Shown here one piece after another: positions 17,230 to 25,419 of a stretch of DNA of 64,000 nucleotides. A program made the position numbers and the translations under genes. The notes beneath the pieces are model-generated. The model was not told where the DNA came from. It did no database searches and saw only the letters and a program-made list of their open reading frames with translations. This DNA comes from Leucobacter soli (GTDB taxonomy: Bacteria; Actinomycetota; Actinomycetes; Actinomycetales; Microbacteriaceae). The DNA lies in assembly GCF_910593785.1 (NCBI RefSeq), contig NZ_CAJVAP010000005.1:1-64000 (forward strand). The letters run 5' to 3'. Each line of letters starts with the position of its first letter. Position 1 is the stretch's first letter.

Positions 17230-18236
17230 TCCAGACGCTCGTCGCAACGCTCATGTGGGCGCTCGTGGCGAGCCTGCTCATCTTCCGACGCAAACGCACC
17301 GACCGAAGCATCACCTACGCCGCCCTCACCATCGCCATCGCGATGACGCTCAACGTGGATGCCGCCTACAGCGCCGTCGATCGACTGCTCGGTGGCACCA
17401 ACCTCGCCACCCTGATCGCGGACGCGCTCCTGATGACCGGGCTGTTCTTCCTCGGCCGCGGCGTCATGAAGACCGGCGAGTACCGGCCCAGGCTCGTCCG
17501 AGCCGCCGTCAGCATCCCCGTCCTGCTCGTCGCGCTGCTCGCGATCACCGCATCGTTCCTGCTCATCGACCGCGGCACCACTACCACACGATTTATGATC
17601 GACCTCGGCGCACAGCCAGCGGCGGCGGTCTACTCGATCATCAACTTCACCTACTGCCTCGTCATTGTCGTGGCGATGCTCGTCCTCGCCATAAGGCAGT
17701 ACCGGCACAACACCGGCATCCAGCACCTCCCCGCGGCACTGTTGAGCCTGGGGTCGGCGTTCGGCGTCGCGCTCTGCCTCGCCGTGATCGTCATGGACGT
17801 TGCCCACGCCACGGGCCACCTCGACCTCATGCACACTATCCAGTCCGCCTACGATCCGCTCTCCGTCCTGACCTTCGTGTTCCTCTGTGCCGGGTTCGCG
17901 ATCCAGCCTGCCGTCCGTCGCGCTCAGCACCGCGCCCGGCAGAGGCAGACCGTCGCCCTCACAGCGCAGCTGGAGTCGCTTTGGCACCAGGCGACGCGCG
18001 CACGGCCCGGGCTGAGCCAGGCCGACCCCCTCGCCGCCAGTAGCGAAGACCCCGAAGGGCACCTCCACCGAGTGATCGTCGAAATCCGCGACGCGATGAT
18101 CGACCCTCGCATCACCTTCGACATCAGCACCGACGACCGCGACCTGCTCGAACGCGCCGAGAGCCACCTCGTCGGAAGCGACAGTGCCCTCGCGACGACC
18201 TCGCCCGTTCCCTACGTCGAGGAGCGGGAGTCGTGA
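17226..18236 (+). CDS. MAB_1171c-type multi-helix membrane protein
   Basis: A 336-residue protein. About seven hydrophobic helices occupy residues 1-235 (for example TLVATLMWALVASLLIF, TYAALTIAIAMTLNVDAAY and VLTFVFLCAGFAIQP). A cytoplasmic C-terminal domain of about 100 residues has the pattern EDPEGHLHRVIVEIRDAMI. This matches the MAB_1171c putative transporter family, found in actinobacteria after XRE and ImmA genes; its function is not known. It is translationally coupled on both sides by 4-bp overlaps, so it is part of the control operon rather than independent cargo. Confidence 0.75.
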   Translation: MIQTLVATLMWALVASLLIFRRKRTDRSITYAALTIAIAMTLNVDAAYSAVDRLLGGTNLATLIADALLMTGLFFLGRGVMKTGEYRPRLVRAAVSIPVLLVALLAITASFLLIDRGTTTTRFMIDLGAQPAAAVYSIINFTYCLVIVVAMLVLAIRQYRHNTGIQHLPAALLSLGSAFGVALCLAVIVMDVAHATGHLDLMHTIQSAYDPLSVLTFVFLCAGFAIQPAVRRAQHRARQRQTVALTAQLESLWHQATRARPGLSQADPLAASSEDPEGHLHRVIVEIRDAMIDPRITFDISTDDRDLLERAESHLVGSDSALATTSPVPYVEERES

Positions 18237-19369
18237 TAGGCCGCATCGCTCTCGGCGCTGGGGCCGCGGCGGCAGCGGTTGCCGGGGTCGGGTGGGCCAT
18301 CGCGCGGCGGCTCACCGCACCCGTCGGCCCACGAATGTTCGACCTCACCGTTCGAGGCGTCGAGTACACCGACGACGGCGACCTGATCGTGCTCGACCGC
18401 ACCGACCAGGCCGCCGCGCCAGGCATCTACAATCTCTGGTTCGAGCACGGCGGCTGGGCGCAGCTCGCCACAGATACCGTCGATCGAGGACCCACCCGCG
18501 TCGCTCGCAGGATCACGGGCACCACATCGGGTTTCACTCCGAAGACCGGCGATTGCGCCTCCTGGAGCGGCATCTACTACGCCACCCCAGCCGACGCCGG
18601 ACTCCACACACGCGACATCACCATCACGACCCCCGCAGGACCATGCCCGGCCTGGCGCATCGACGGCGACCTCGCGACCTGGGCCATCCACATCCACGGC
18701 CTCGGCAGCACCCGCGCCGGCACCCTCCGCGGCGTCCTCGCCGCAACCGAACTCGGCTACACCTCCCTCGTCGTCAGCTACCGCAACACAGCAGAAGGGC
18801 CGCGAGTTGGCACCGGCCGGACGACCTTCGGCTACGCAGAGACGAGCGACGTTGACGAGGCCATCGGGTACGCCGTCCGACGAGGAGCCGAACAGGTCGT
18901 GATCTTCGGCTGGTCGATGGGTGCCGCTGTCGCTCTCCAGCTCGCCGACCACCCGCGACATCCGGGACTGATCGCCGCGCTCGTACTCGACTCCCCAGTC
19001 CTCAACTGGACCGAAGTCATCAAGTCCAACTGCGCCCGCAGCGGATGGCCTGCAGCAGCCGGGCACCTCGCGATCCCGTGGCTCACCCTCGACCCACTGG
19101 CACGCACAGTCGGCCTGCCAGGACGCATCCCACTTCCCACCTTCGACTGGACATCCCGAGCCGTAGAGCTCAACACGCCGACCCTGATCCTCCACGGCAC
19201 CCGAGACGACTCCGTGCCGATCCGGCTCTCACAAGCACTCCGAGACGCTCGCCCGGACCTCGTTGAGCTTGAGACCTTCGATGCCGGCCACACCCTCTGC
19301 TGGAACAGCGATCTGGACCGCTGGCGGAACACGGTGACCGCCTGGCTCAAGGTGCGCATCCCACGCTGA
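18233..19369 (+). CDS. Alpha/beta hydrolase with N-terminal membrane anchor
   Basis: A 378-residue protein. Residues 5-25 form a signal anchor (ALGAGAAAAAVAGVGWAIA). A beta-rich domain follows to about residue 130. The alpha/beta hydrolase fold then has the oxyanion HIHGLGS, the nucleophile elbow FGWSMGAAV, an acid in ILHGTRDDSVP, and a histidine in FDAGHTLCW. The catalytic Ser, Asp and His are therefore all present. The substrate is unknown. It overlaps the MAB_1171c gene by 4 bp as the last gene of the XRE-ImmA operon, which suggests a role at the membrane in element control, recipient choice or host interaction. Confidence 0.8.
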   Translation: MIGRIALGAGAAAAAVAGVGWAIARRLTAPVGPRMFDLTVRGVEYTDDGDLIVLDRTDQAAAPGIYNLWFEHGGWAQLATDTVDRGPTRVARRITGTTSGFTPKTGDCASWSGIYYATPADAGLHTRDITITTPAGPCPAWRIDGDLATWAIHIHGLGSTRAGTLRGVLAATELGYTSLVVSYRNTAEGPRVGTGRTTFGYAETSDVDEAIGYAVRRGAEQVVIFGWSMGAAVALQLADHPRHPGLIAALVLDSPVLNWTEVIKSNCARSGWPAAAGHLAIPWLTLDPLARTVGLPGRIPLPTFDWTSRAVELNTPTLILHGTRDDSVPIRLSQALRDARPDLVELETFDAGHTLCWNSDLDRWRNTVTAWLKVRIPR

Positions 19370-19453
19370 TCGGCAGAACGCAGCGGCCACTCTCGAAACC
19401 CGTCTCGTTCGGCCACGCCCGGAGAAACCCAACTCAAGCCGTACCTCAGCCGG

Positions 19454-19459
19454 TATCAT
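19454..19459 (+). promoter_or_regulatory. Candidate -10 box of the defence operon
   Basis: TATCAT lies 46 bp before the GTG of the HTH gene in a 135-bp gap. The -35 region is not clear. The four ORFs that follow overlap each other, so this is the likely main promoter of the methylase/helicase operon. Confidence 0.35.
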
Positions 19460-19504
19460 CGTGGGTGTTGGCCTGCCTGGGCCATTGAGCGAGGGAGGAC
19501 CAAC

Positions 19505-19765
19505 GTGGCTGAGCCGTGGCTGTCCGCAGACGACATCGCCGCCCACCTCGGGGTCACCAAAGACACCGTCTACACCTGGATCGCCGAGAAGGCCATGCCC
19601 GCCCACAAGGTCGGACGCCTCTGGAAGTTCCAAGCCAGCGAGATAGACGACTGGGTGCGCGCGGGTGCGGCGGCCAGTGACCAAGAGCTCCACGTAGCCC
19701 ATCCCGGTGTCGGTGGACGCTCCTACGCTCATGACAACGACGAGCACGGGGAGGGGGGAAGATGA
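19505..19765 (+). CDS. Small helix-turn-helix (excisionase-type) DNA-binding protein
   Basis: An 86-residue protein starting at a GTG with a GGAGGACC site. Residues 5-55 form a MerR-like/HTH_17 fold (LSADDIAAHLGVTKDTVYTWI, PAHKVGRLWKF, SEIDDWVRAG). Proteins of this type are annotated as excisionases but also often lead restriction or defence operons as regulators. It overlaps the methylase gene by 4 bp, so I read it as the operon regulator rather than as the ICE Xis. No integrase is nearby. Confidence 0.8.
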   Translation: MAEPWLSADDIAAHLGVTKDTVYTWIAEKAMPAHKVGRLWKFQASEIDDWVRAGAAASDQELHVAHPGVGGRSYAHDNDEHGEGGR

Positions 19766-20406
19766 ACCTGAAAGACGCCCAGCGCTTGGTGAAGTCCAAG
19801 CAACGCGTTGCGGACCACGGCGAGGTGTTCACGCCGGCGTGGATGGTCGAGGACATGCTCGACCTCGTTAAGCACGAGTCTGAGCGGATCGACTCCCGCG
19901 TACTCGAACCCGCCTGCGGCTCGGGCAACTTCCTCATCCCCGTCCTGGCTCGCAAGCTCGCCACGGTCGAGCTTCGGCACGGCAAGAGCGAGTTCGAGAA
20001 GCGCCACTACGCATTGTTCGCGCTCATGTGCACCTACGGTATCGAACTTCTCGCAGACAACGCCGAAGAGTGCCGCCACAATCTCGCCGAGGTGTTCAAC
20101 ACATTCTTGTGTATCGGCAACGATGACCAGTGGGCGCGAGCGGCCCGCGCGGTTCTCGCCGTGAACATCGTCCAGGGCGATGCCTTGACCATGACCGTGC
20201 CAAGCGGCCAGCCGATCACCTTTCCTGAGTGGGGCTACCTCGGCAAAGGCAAGTTCCAGAGGCGCGACTTTCGCTACGACGACCTCACTCAGCGCGCCTC
20301 GTACGAGGGAACCCTATTCGGCGAGCTCGATGACGAGGACCTGTTCGTCCCCGCGCAGACTTACCCGACGATGACCGTCAGTCAGATCGCCGAGGCCGCC
20401 GCGTGA
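19762..20406 (+). CDS. N6-adenine methylase-like protein with SAM motif but no NPPY
   Basis: A 214-residue protein. It opens with HGEVFTPAWMVEDMLDL (the VFTP motif of gamma-type adenine methylases). It has a good SAM-binding motif I, LEPACGSGNFLIPV, at about residues 51-64, then GIELLADNAEECRHNL and IVQGDALTM (motifs II/III). Where the catalytic (D/N)PP(Y/F) should come, it has FPEWGYLGKGKFQRRDF instead. The partner gene downstream has NPPY but an atypical motif I, so the two may act as one enzyme. Overlaps of 4 bp on both sides support equal synthesis. Alternatively this is only a specificity or scaffold subunit. Confidence 0.78.
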   Translation: MNLKDAQRLVKSKQRVADHGEVFTPAWMVEDMLDLVKHESERIDSRVLEPACGSGNFLIPVLARKLATVELRHGKSEFEKRHYALFALMCTYGIELLADNAEECRHNLAEVFNTFLCIGNDDQWARAARAVLAVNIVQGDALTMTVPSGQPITFPEWGYLGKGKFQRRDFRYDDLTQRASYEGTLFGELDDEDLFVPAQTYPTMTVSQIAEAAA

Positions 20407-22079
20407 CCCTTGCACCTTTCACCCTCCGAGGGCACAACCCGGATGTGTTGACGTGCATCGCGAACCTCTCCAACGATGAGGTCTTCACCCCGCCGGAGTT
20501 CGCGAACCAGATGCTCGACACGCTTGCCGCCGCGTGGGCAGACGCCAACGACGGCGCCGACATCTGGACCAAGCCCGATGTCACGTTCCTCGATCCTTTC
20601 ACCAAGTCGGGGGTCTTCCTTCGCGAGATCACTCGCCGCCTCACCGACGGACTGATCCTGACGTTCCCTGACCTCGCCCAGCGCGTCGATCACATCCTCA
20701 CCCGTCAGGTTTTCGGCATCGGGATCACACAGCTCACTGCACTGCTGGCTCGCCGGAGTGTCTATTGCTCGAAGTTCGCCAACGGCCCGCACTCGATCGC
20801 CAGGTCGTTCACGACCGAGGACGGCAACATCTGGTTCGATCGCACGGACCACGCCTGGGGCGGTGGCAAACGCGAGTTTCGGGTTGATCCGCTTACGCGC
20901 GAAGAGATCGCCGTCTATACCAACCGCAAGTGCACCTACTGCGGTGCTAGCGAAGGCAGCTACGCACGCGGTGACGACTTGGAAACTCACGCCTACGCAT
21001 TCATCCATACCGACGACATCAGAGCTCGGATCGCCGAGCTGTTCGGAGACAACATGCAGTTCGACGTCATCATCGGCAACCCGCCCTATCAGTTGGGGGA
21101 TGGAGGCGGTGGTGGCGGCGCGTCGGCCACGCCCATCTACAATCTCTTCGTCGAGAAGGCACTCGCGCTCGACCCTCGCTATGCCGTGATGATCACCCCG
21201 TCGCGATGGTTCTCGGGCGGGAAGGGTCTGGACGATTTCCGGGATCGGATGCTCGCCGACCACCGCTTTGCGAAACTCATCGACTATCCGCAGCTGTACG
21301 ACGTCTTTCCTGGCGTGAAGATTCGAGGCGGCGTGTCGTACTGGTTGTGGAGTCGAGACCATGAGGGACCGTGCGAGGTCACCACCAAGATCGGAGACGA
21401 GGCTATCGGCGAACCCGCACTTCGGATGCTTGACGCCTATGACGTGCTCGTGCGTCGCAACGAGGGCGTGCGGATTCTGGACAAGGTGAGGGCGCACAGA
21501 GTTGACGGAGAGTCGGAGCCTCTCCTCGGCGATGTGGTGTCTGCCAGGAAGCCATTTGGGCTGACGAACCAAAGGGGCAAGGCGACTCCGGTCGGGTTGA
21601 ATGATCCAGTCCTGGTGTATGGAAACCAGACTGAGTCGTACATGGAGCGATCTGCGATTACGAGCAACGTCGAATGGGTCGACAAGTGGAAGGTCTTATT
21701 GGTCAAGGCCCACGGAACGAGTGGCCGCGATGACGTTACGATTCTGGGCGAACCGGTCGTGGCCGGCCCAGGTACCGCGTGTACCGAGACCTACCTCGTG
21801 ATCGGGGTTGTGGACTCCGAAACAGAGGCTCGGAATCTGGCCATCTACATGCGGACGCGCTTCGTTCGATTCCTCGTCTCGCTTCGCAAGATCACCCAGA
21901 ACATCACTCGCGACTCCTACCTGTTTGTCCCAAGGCTCTCGATGGATCGAGTCTGGACTGATCGTGACCTCTATGAGCGCTACGACATCGATAGTGAGCA
22001 GGTTTCATTCATAGAGTCGTTGATCGCCGAGCGTCCGAGCAACGACGTGCCTGGTTCCGATGAGGACGGCGATGAGTAG
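20403..22079 (+). CDS. Eco57I-type adenine methylase/restriction subunit
   Basis: A 558-residue protein. The N-terminus has NDEVFTPPEFANQMLDTL and an altered motif I (FLDPFTKSGVFLREI). The catalytic motif IV is VIIGNPPYQL, near residue 225. A likely zinc-finger insert contains KCTYCGASEG. After the catalytic core comes PSRWFSGGKGLDDFR and a C-terminal target-recognition-like part (about 350-540). Eco57I-family proteins methylate adenine and some also cut; I see no obvious nuclease motif here, and the helicase gene downstream probably supplies cleavage. It overlaps its neighbours by 4 bp upstream and 8 bp downstream. Confidence 0.85.
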   Translation: MTLAPFTLRGHNPDVLTCIANLSNDEVFTPPEFANQMLDTLAAAWADANDGADIWTKPDVTFLDPFTKSGVFLREITRRLTDGLILTFPDLAQRVDHILTRQVFGIGITQLTALLARRSVYCSKFANGPHSIARSFTTEDGNIWFDRTDHAWGGGKREFRVDPLTREEIAVYTNRKCTYCGASEGSYARGDDLETHAYAFIHTDDIRARIAELFGDNMQFDVIIGNPPYQLGDGGGGGGASATPIYNLFVEKALALDPRYAVMITPSRWFSGGKGLDDFRDRMLADHRFAKLIDYPQLYDVFPGVKIRGGVSYWLWSRDHEGPCEVTTKIGDEAIGEPALRMLDAYDVLVRRNEGVRILDKVRAHRVDGESEPLLGDVVSARKPFGLTNQRGKATPVGLNDPVLVYGNQTESYMERSAITSNVEWVDKWKVLLVKAHGTSGRDDVTILGEPVVAGPGTACTETYLVIGVVDSETEARNLAIYMRTRFVRFLVSLRKITQNITRDSYLFVPRLSMDRVWTDRDLYERYDIDSEQVSFIESLIAERPSNDVPGSDEDGDE

Positions 22080-24642
22080 AGACATCGATCAGCTTCTCCC
22101 GGAGAAGCCCGAGGCACGACTGCGTATCTATGCGTGGTCGCCGAACGATCCACCAGTCGGCTACGCGGGCCTTCTCAAGGTGGGACAGACGACGAAGGCG
22201 GATGTGAACGCGCGCATCCGCGAGTCTCAGGGGCAGATGCAACAGGCATACACGCTGCACGTTGATGAGCTCGCCGAACGAGGCGACGGGACGGTGTTTC
22301 GCGACTCAGATGTGCGCCAACGGCTGATCGACAAGGGCTTCGAGAACCCGATCTTCGGCTCAGCGCGAGAGTGGATGCGGTGCACCCCAGACGATGTGCG
22401 CACGGCGATCACTGAGCTTCGCACAGGCGTGAAGCTCAGTGGAACCCATCATGAGAAGTTTCCGATGCGCCCGGAGCAAGCCAGCGCCGTGGACAAGGCC
22501 GAGGGCTACTACGAGTCCATCTGGGCCGAGGACTCTCACGCGGTGCCACGGTTCCTGTGGAACGCCAAGATGCGCTTCGGGAAGACCTTCGCCTCCTACC
22601 AACTCGCGAAGCGGCTCGGCGCCAAACGCATCCTCGTGGTCACCTTCAAGCCCGCAGTGGAGGACGCCTGGCAGACCGACCTGGAGTCTCACGCCGACTT
22701 CGACGGCTGGCAGTACCTCTCCTCGGCCACCGGGGGCAACCCAGATGAGGCGGACAAGACTCGGCCACTGGTCTACTTCGGTTCGTTCCAGGACCTACTC
22801 GGGCGAGATCGGAAGACCGGCCTCATCAAGGCGAAGAACGAGTGGGTCCACACCACCAACTGGGACCTCGTCATCTTCGATGAATACCACTTCGGTGCGT
22901 GGCGAGAGTCCGCCAAGGAGCTGTTCGAGGGCGAGGACGAGAAAGTCAAGCAGAAGGAACTGGCCGCGGAGTACAACGACGGCCTCGTGGCTTTCGACGA
23001 GGAGCTTGACGAACTCGGCAACGACGAGGACGACTTCCTGCCGATCACCACCCGCGCCTACCTGTACCTGTCGGGCACGCCATTCAAGGCGCTGGCAACC
23101 GGTGAGTTTATCGAGGAGCAAATCTTCAACTGGACCTACACCGATGAGCAGCGCGCCAAGGCCGAGTACGCCGTCGCGCAACCGGACGCCTGGAACCCGT
23201 ACGGGGCACTCCCGGAGATGCGTCTGTTCACGTACCAGATGCCTGACGAGTTGATTGCCGTTGCGAATCAGGGAGAGTTCGACGAGTTCGACCTCGACGA
23301 GTTCTTCGAGGCAAAGGGCGCCGGCAAGGACGCCGAGTTCACCCGCAAGACCGACGTGCAGAAGTGGCTCGATCTCGTCCGCGGCGCTCACCTGCCCACC
23401 CAGGTCGACGCGATGCGAATGGGCACCCGCCCGCCATTCCCGTACTCCGATGTCCGACTCCTGCCGTACCTTCAGCACTCGTTCTGGTTCCTGCCCAACG
23501 TTGCTGCCTGCGAGGCAATGTCGAACCTGCTCGCGGAGAAGCAGAACGTGTTCTGGCACGACTACAAGGTCCTCGTCGTCGCGGGTCCCGGCGCGGGCAT
23601 CGGGCTGGATGCTCTCCCGCCAGTGCGGGCGGCGATCGGCGACGGCCACGACACGAAGACGATCACCCTGTCGTGCGGCAAGCTCACCACGGGCGTCACC
23701 GTCAAGCAGTGGTCCTCGATCCTGATGTTGCGCAACCTCAACTCACCCGAGACCTACTTCCAGGCAGCCTTCCGTGTGCAGTCACCGTGGTCGATCAAGA
23801 ACCCCGACGGCGACAACCCAAGCGCCGAAGCCGTCCTCAAGCCGGTGTGCTTCGTGTTCGACTTCGCGCCGACCCGCGCGCTGCGTCAGATCGCCGACTA
23901 CGGCGCGGGCCTCTCACCGGAGACGCCGAACCCCGAGCAAGCCGTAGAGGAACTCGTGAAGTTCCTGCCCGTGTTGGCCTACGACGGGTCGAACATGACC
24001 CAGGTCGATGCCGGCGGCATCCTCGATATCGCCATGTCGGGCACCTCCGCGACCCTCCTGGCCCGCAAGTGGGAGTCCGCGATCCTCGTCAACGTCGACA
24101 ACGAAACCCTGCGCAAGATCATGAACAGCCCCGACGCCCTCAACGCCGTCATGAACATCGAGGGTTTCCGTGCACTCGGCAACGACATCTTCGAGACCGT
24201 CGTGAACAAGAGTGACGTCGTGAAGAAGGTGAAGAAGGAGAAGGGCGAGGACATCACTCCGGCGGAGAAGAAGGAGCTGACGGCGGAGGAGAAGGAGTAC
24301 AAGTCCAAGCGGAAGCAGATTCAGGAGAAGCTGGTCAAGTTCGCCACCCGCATCCCTGCATTCATGTACCTGACCGACTTCCGTGAGAACACTCTTACCG
24401 ACGTCATCACCAAGCTCGAACCCGGCCTGTTCCGCACCGTCACCGGACTGACCGTCGAGGACTTCCACCTCCTCGTGAATCTCGGCGTCTTTAACGCCAC
24501 CCATATGAACCAGGCCGTCTTCGCCTTCCGCCGCTACGAGGACTCCTCCTTGTCCTACACCGGCATCGAGTCCCACAAGGGCCTGCGTCGCTACGGCCTC
24601 TACGACACCGTCGTCGCCGTCAACGACGAGACCGTAGTCTGA
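22072..24642 (+). CDS. GIY-YIG-like nuclease fused to SF2 DNA helicase
   Basis: An 856-residue protein starting MSRDIDQLLP (an ATG 12 bp earlier is possible). Residues about 17-95 look like a GIY-YIG/T5orf172 nuclease domain (LRIYAWSPN, VGYAGLLKVGQTT, VNARIRES, then EWMRC). Residues about 130-640 form an SF2 helicase with Walker A-like KMRFGKTFAS, DEYH (VIFDEYHFGAW), motif III LSGTPFKA and the late motif FQAAFRVQSPW. A charged lysine/glutamate segment lies near 715-760. This is the likely restriction motor and nuclease of the operon. It resembles type I/III restriction subunits, but with a different nuclease. Confidence 0.82.
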   Translation: MSRDIDQLLPEKPEARLRIYAWSPNDPPVGYAGLLKVGQTTKADVNARIRESQGQMQQAYTLHVDELAERGDGTVFRDSDVRQRLIDKGFENPIFGSAREWMRCTPDDVRTAITELRTGVKLSGTHHEKFPMRPEQASAVDKAEGYYESIWAEDSHAVPRFLWNAKMRFGKTFASYQLAKRLGAKRILVVTFKPAVEDAWQTDLESHADFDGWQYLSSATGGNPDEADKTRPLVYFGSFQDLLGRDRKTGLIKAKNEWVHTTNWDLVIFDEYHFGAWRESAKELFEGEDEKVKQKELAAEYNDGLVAFDEELDELGNDEDDFLPITTRAYLYLSGTPFKALATGEFIEEQIFNWTYTDEQRAKAEYAVAQPDAWNPYGALPEMRLFTYQMPDELIAVANQGEFDEFDLDEFFEAKGAGKDAEFTRKTDVQKWLDLVRGAHLPTQVDAMRMGTRPPFPYSDVRLLPYLQHSFWFLPNVAACEAMSNLLAEKQNVFWHDYKVLVVAGPGAGIGLDALPPVRAAIGDGHDTKTITLSCGKLTTGVTVKQWSSILMLRNLNSPETYFQAAFRVQSPWSIKNPDGDNPSAEAVLKPVCFVFDFAPTRALRQIADYGAGLSPETPNPEQAVEELVKFLPVLAYDGSNMTQVDAGGILDIAMSGTSATLLARKWESAILVNVDNETLRKIMNSPDALNAVMNIEGFRALGNDIFETVVNKSDVVKKVKKEKGEDITPAEKKELTAEEKEYKSKRKQIQEKLVKFATRIPAFMYLTDFRENTLTDVITKLEPGLFRTVTGLTVEDFHLLVNLGVFNATHMNQAVFAFRRYEDSSLSYTGIESHKGLRRYGLYDTVVAVNDETVV

Positions 24643-24672
24643 CCACCCGTCAGCCCGTATCGAGAGAGCCGC

Positions 24673-24893
24673 ATGTCCTTCCAGACCCGGCGCAGCATCG
24701 AGGAGATGCTCACCGCCATCCACAAGCGCGAGTATCTGATGCCAGCTATCCATCGTGAATTTGTCTGAAGCACGGATACCCTGTCGGCTCCTTCCTGCTC
24801 TGGAACTTCAAGCCCGAGACCGCGCAGTCGTACACGTTCTACGAGTTCCTGACGAACTACCACGAGCGCGACAACCTTACGCGGACAAGACAA
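24673..24893 (+). pseudogene. DUF262 (GmrSD-like) gene, N-terminal remnant
   Basis: The first 31 codons read MSFQTRRSIEEMLTAIHK and then REYLMPAIHREFV before a stop. Two bases out of frame the sequence goes on as GYPVGSFLLWNFKPE and TNYHERDNLTRT. Both parts match the start of DUF262 proteins, whose core motif joins AIHREFVW to GYPVGSFL, so some tens of bases are deleted. It starts 30 bp after the helicase gene and was probably the last gene of the operon. The matching C-terminal part lies at 30681-30977, beyond the metal-resistance island. Confidence 0.75.
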
Positions 24894-24931
24894 CGGTTCC
24901 CTCCGGGCAGCAAGACCCTTCAGCCGATTGG

Positions 24932-25321
24932 TCAGAGGTACCGGCAGATCGACTCGGGTGTGCAGGCCTCCGGCGACGTCTGTGCTGCGTTCGCGCGGAG
25001 CTCGGCGACGCTGGTACGGAGCAGGCGGAGATGCTCAAGCTGCTCGTCGATCTCGACCAGTCGCCGGTCGAGGAGGTCTCGAACATGACCGCACGGCGAC
25101 CCGCCCGCGTCACGTACTTCGAGGATCTCGGCGGTTTGCGCGAGGGTGAGCCCTGCTGCGCGGGCCCGGTCGATGAACTCGAGCCGCTGCACCGCCTCGT
25201 CGCCGTAGTTGCGGTACCCGGCCGGGGTACGCTCCGGAGGTTGGAGCAGCCCGCGCTCCTCGTAATACCGCAGCGTGGACGCCCTCGTCTTCGCCTTCCC
25301 CGCGAGTTCTCCGATCCGCAT
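24932..25321 (-). CDS. merR: MerR-family heavy-metal regulator
   Basis: A 129-residue protein starting MRIGELAGKAKTRASTLRYYEERGLL, the standard MerR DNA-binding domain. It is followed by RTPAGYRNYGDEAVQRLEFI and a dimerisation helix. Cysteines at about 77 (SPCGHV), 120 and 126 are placed as in metal-sensing MerR proteins. It is divergent from the merA gene with a typical dyad between them, so it likely controls merA. The exact metal (Hg, Cd, Pb, Zn) cannot be fixed from cysteine spacing alone. Confidence 0.85.
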   Translation of the reverse strand: MRIGELAGKAKTRASTLRYYEERGLLQPPERTPAGYRNYGDEAVQRLEFIDRARAAGLTLAQTAEILEVRDAGGSPCGHVRDLLDRRLVEIDEQLEHLRLLRTSVAELRANAAQTSPEACTPESICRYL

Positions 25322-25342
25322 CGTCACCTCCGCCACCGACTT

Positions 25343-25366
25343 GACCTTCAAGCATACTTTAAGGTC
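25343..25366. promoter_or_regulatory. MerR-type operator in the merA promoter
   Basis: The dyad GACCTTCAAG...TTTAAGGTC spans 24 bp. It overlaps a -35 box TTGACC at 25341 and leaves about 20 bp to a -10-like CATTCT at 25367. A long spacer carrying a central dyad is the hallmark of promoters twisted open by MerR-family activators. It lies 20 bp before merR and about 54 bp before merA. Confidence 0.75.
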
Positions 25367-25419
25367 CATTCTTTCAGGAGTGGCCGCATGAGTGGCCGGT
25401 TCGAACTTGAGGAGGCATC

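Noticed and set aside
19505-19765. ICE excisionase (Xis)
   Set aside because: The fold is excisionase-like, but the gene is coupled by 4 bp to a methylase gene and no integrase is in the window.
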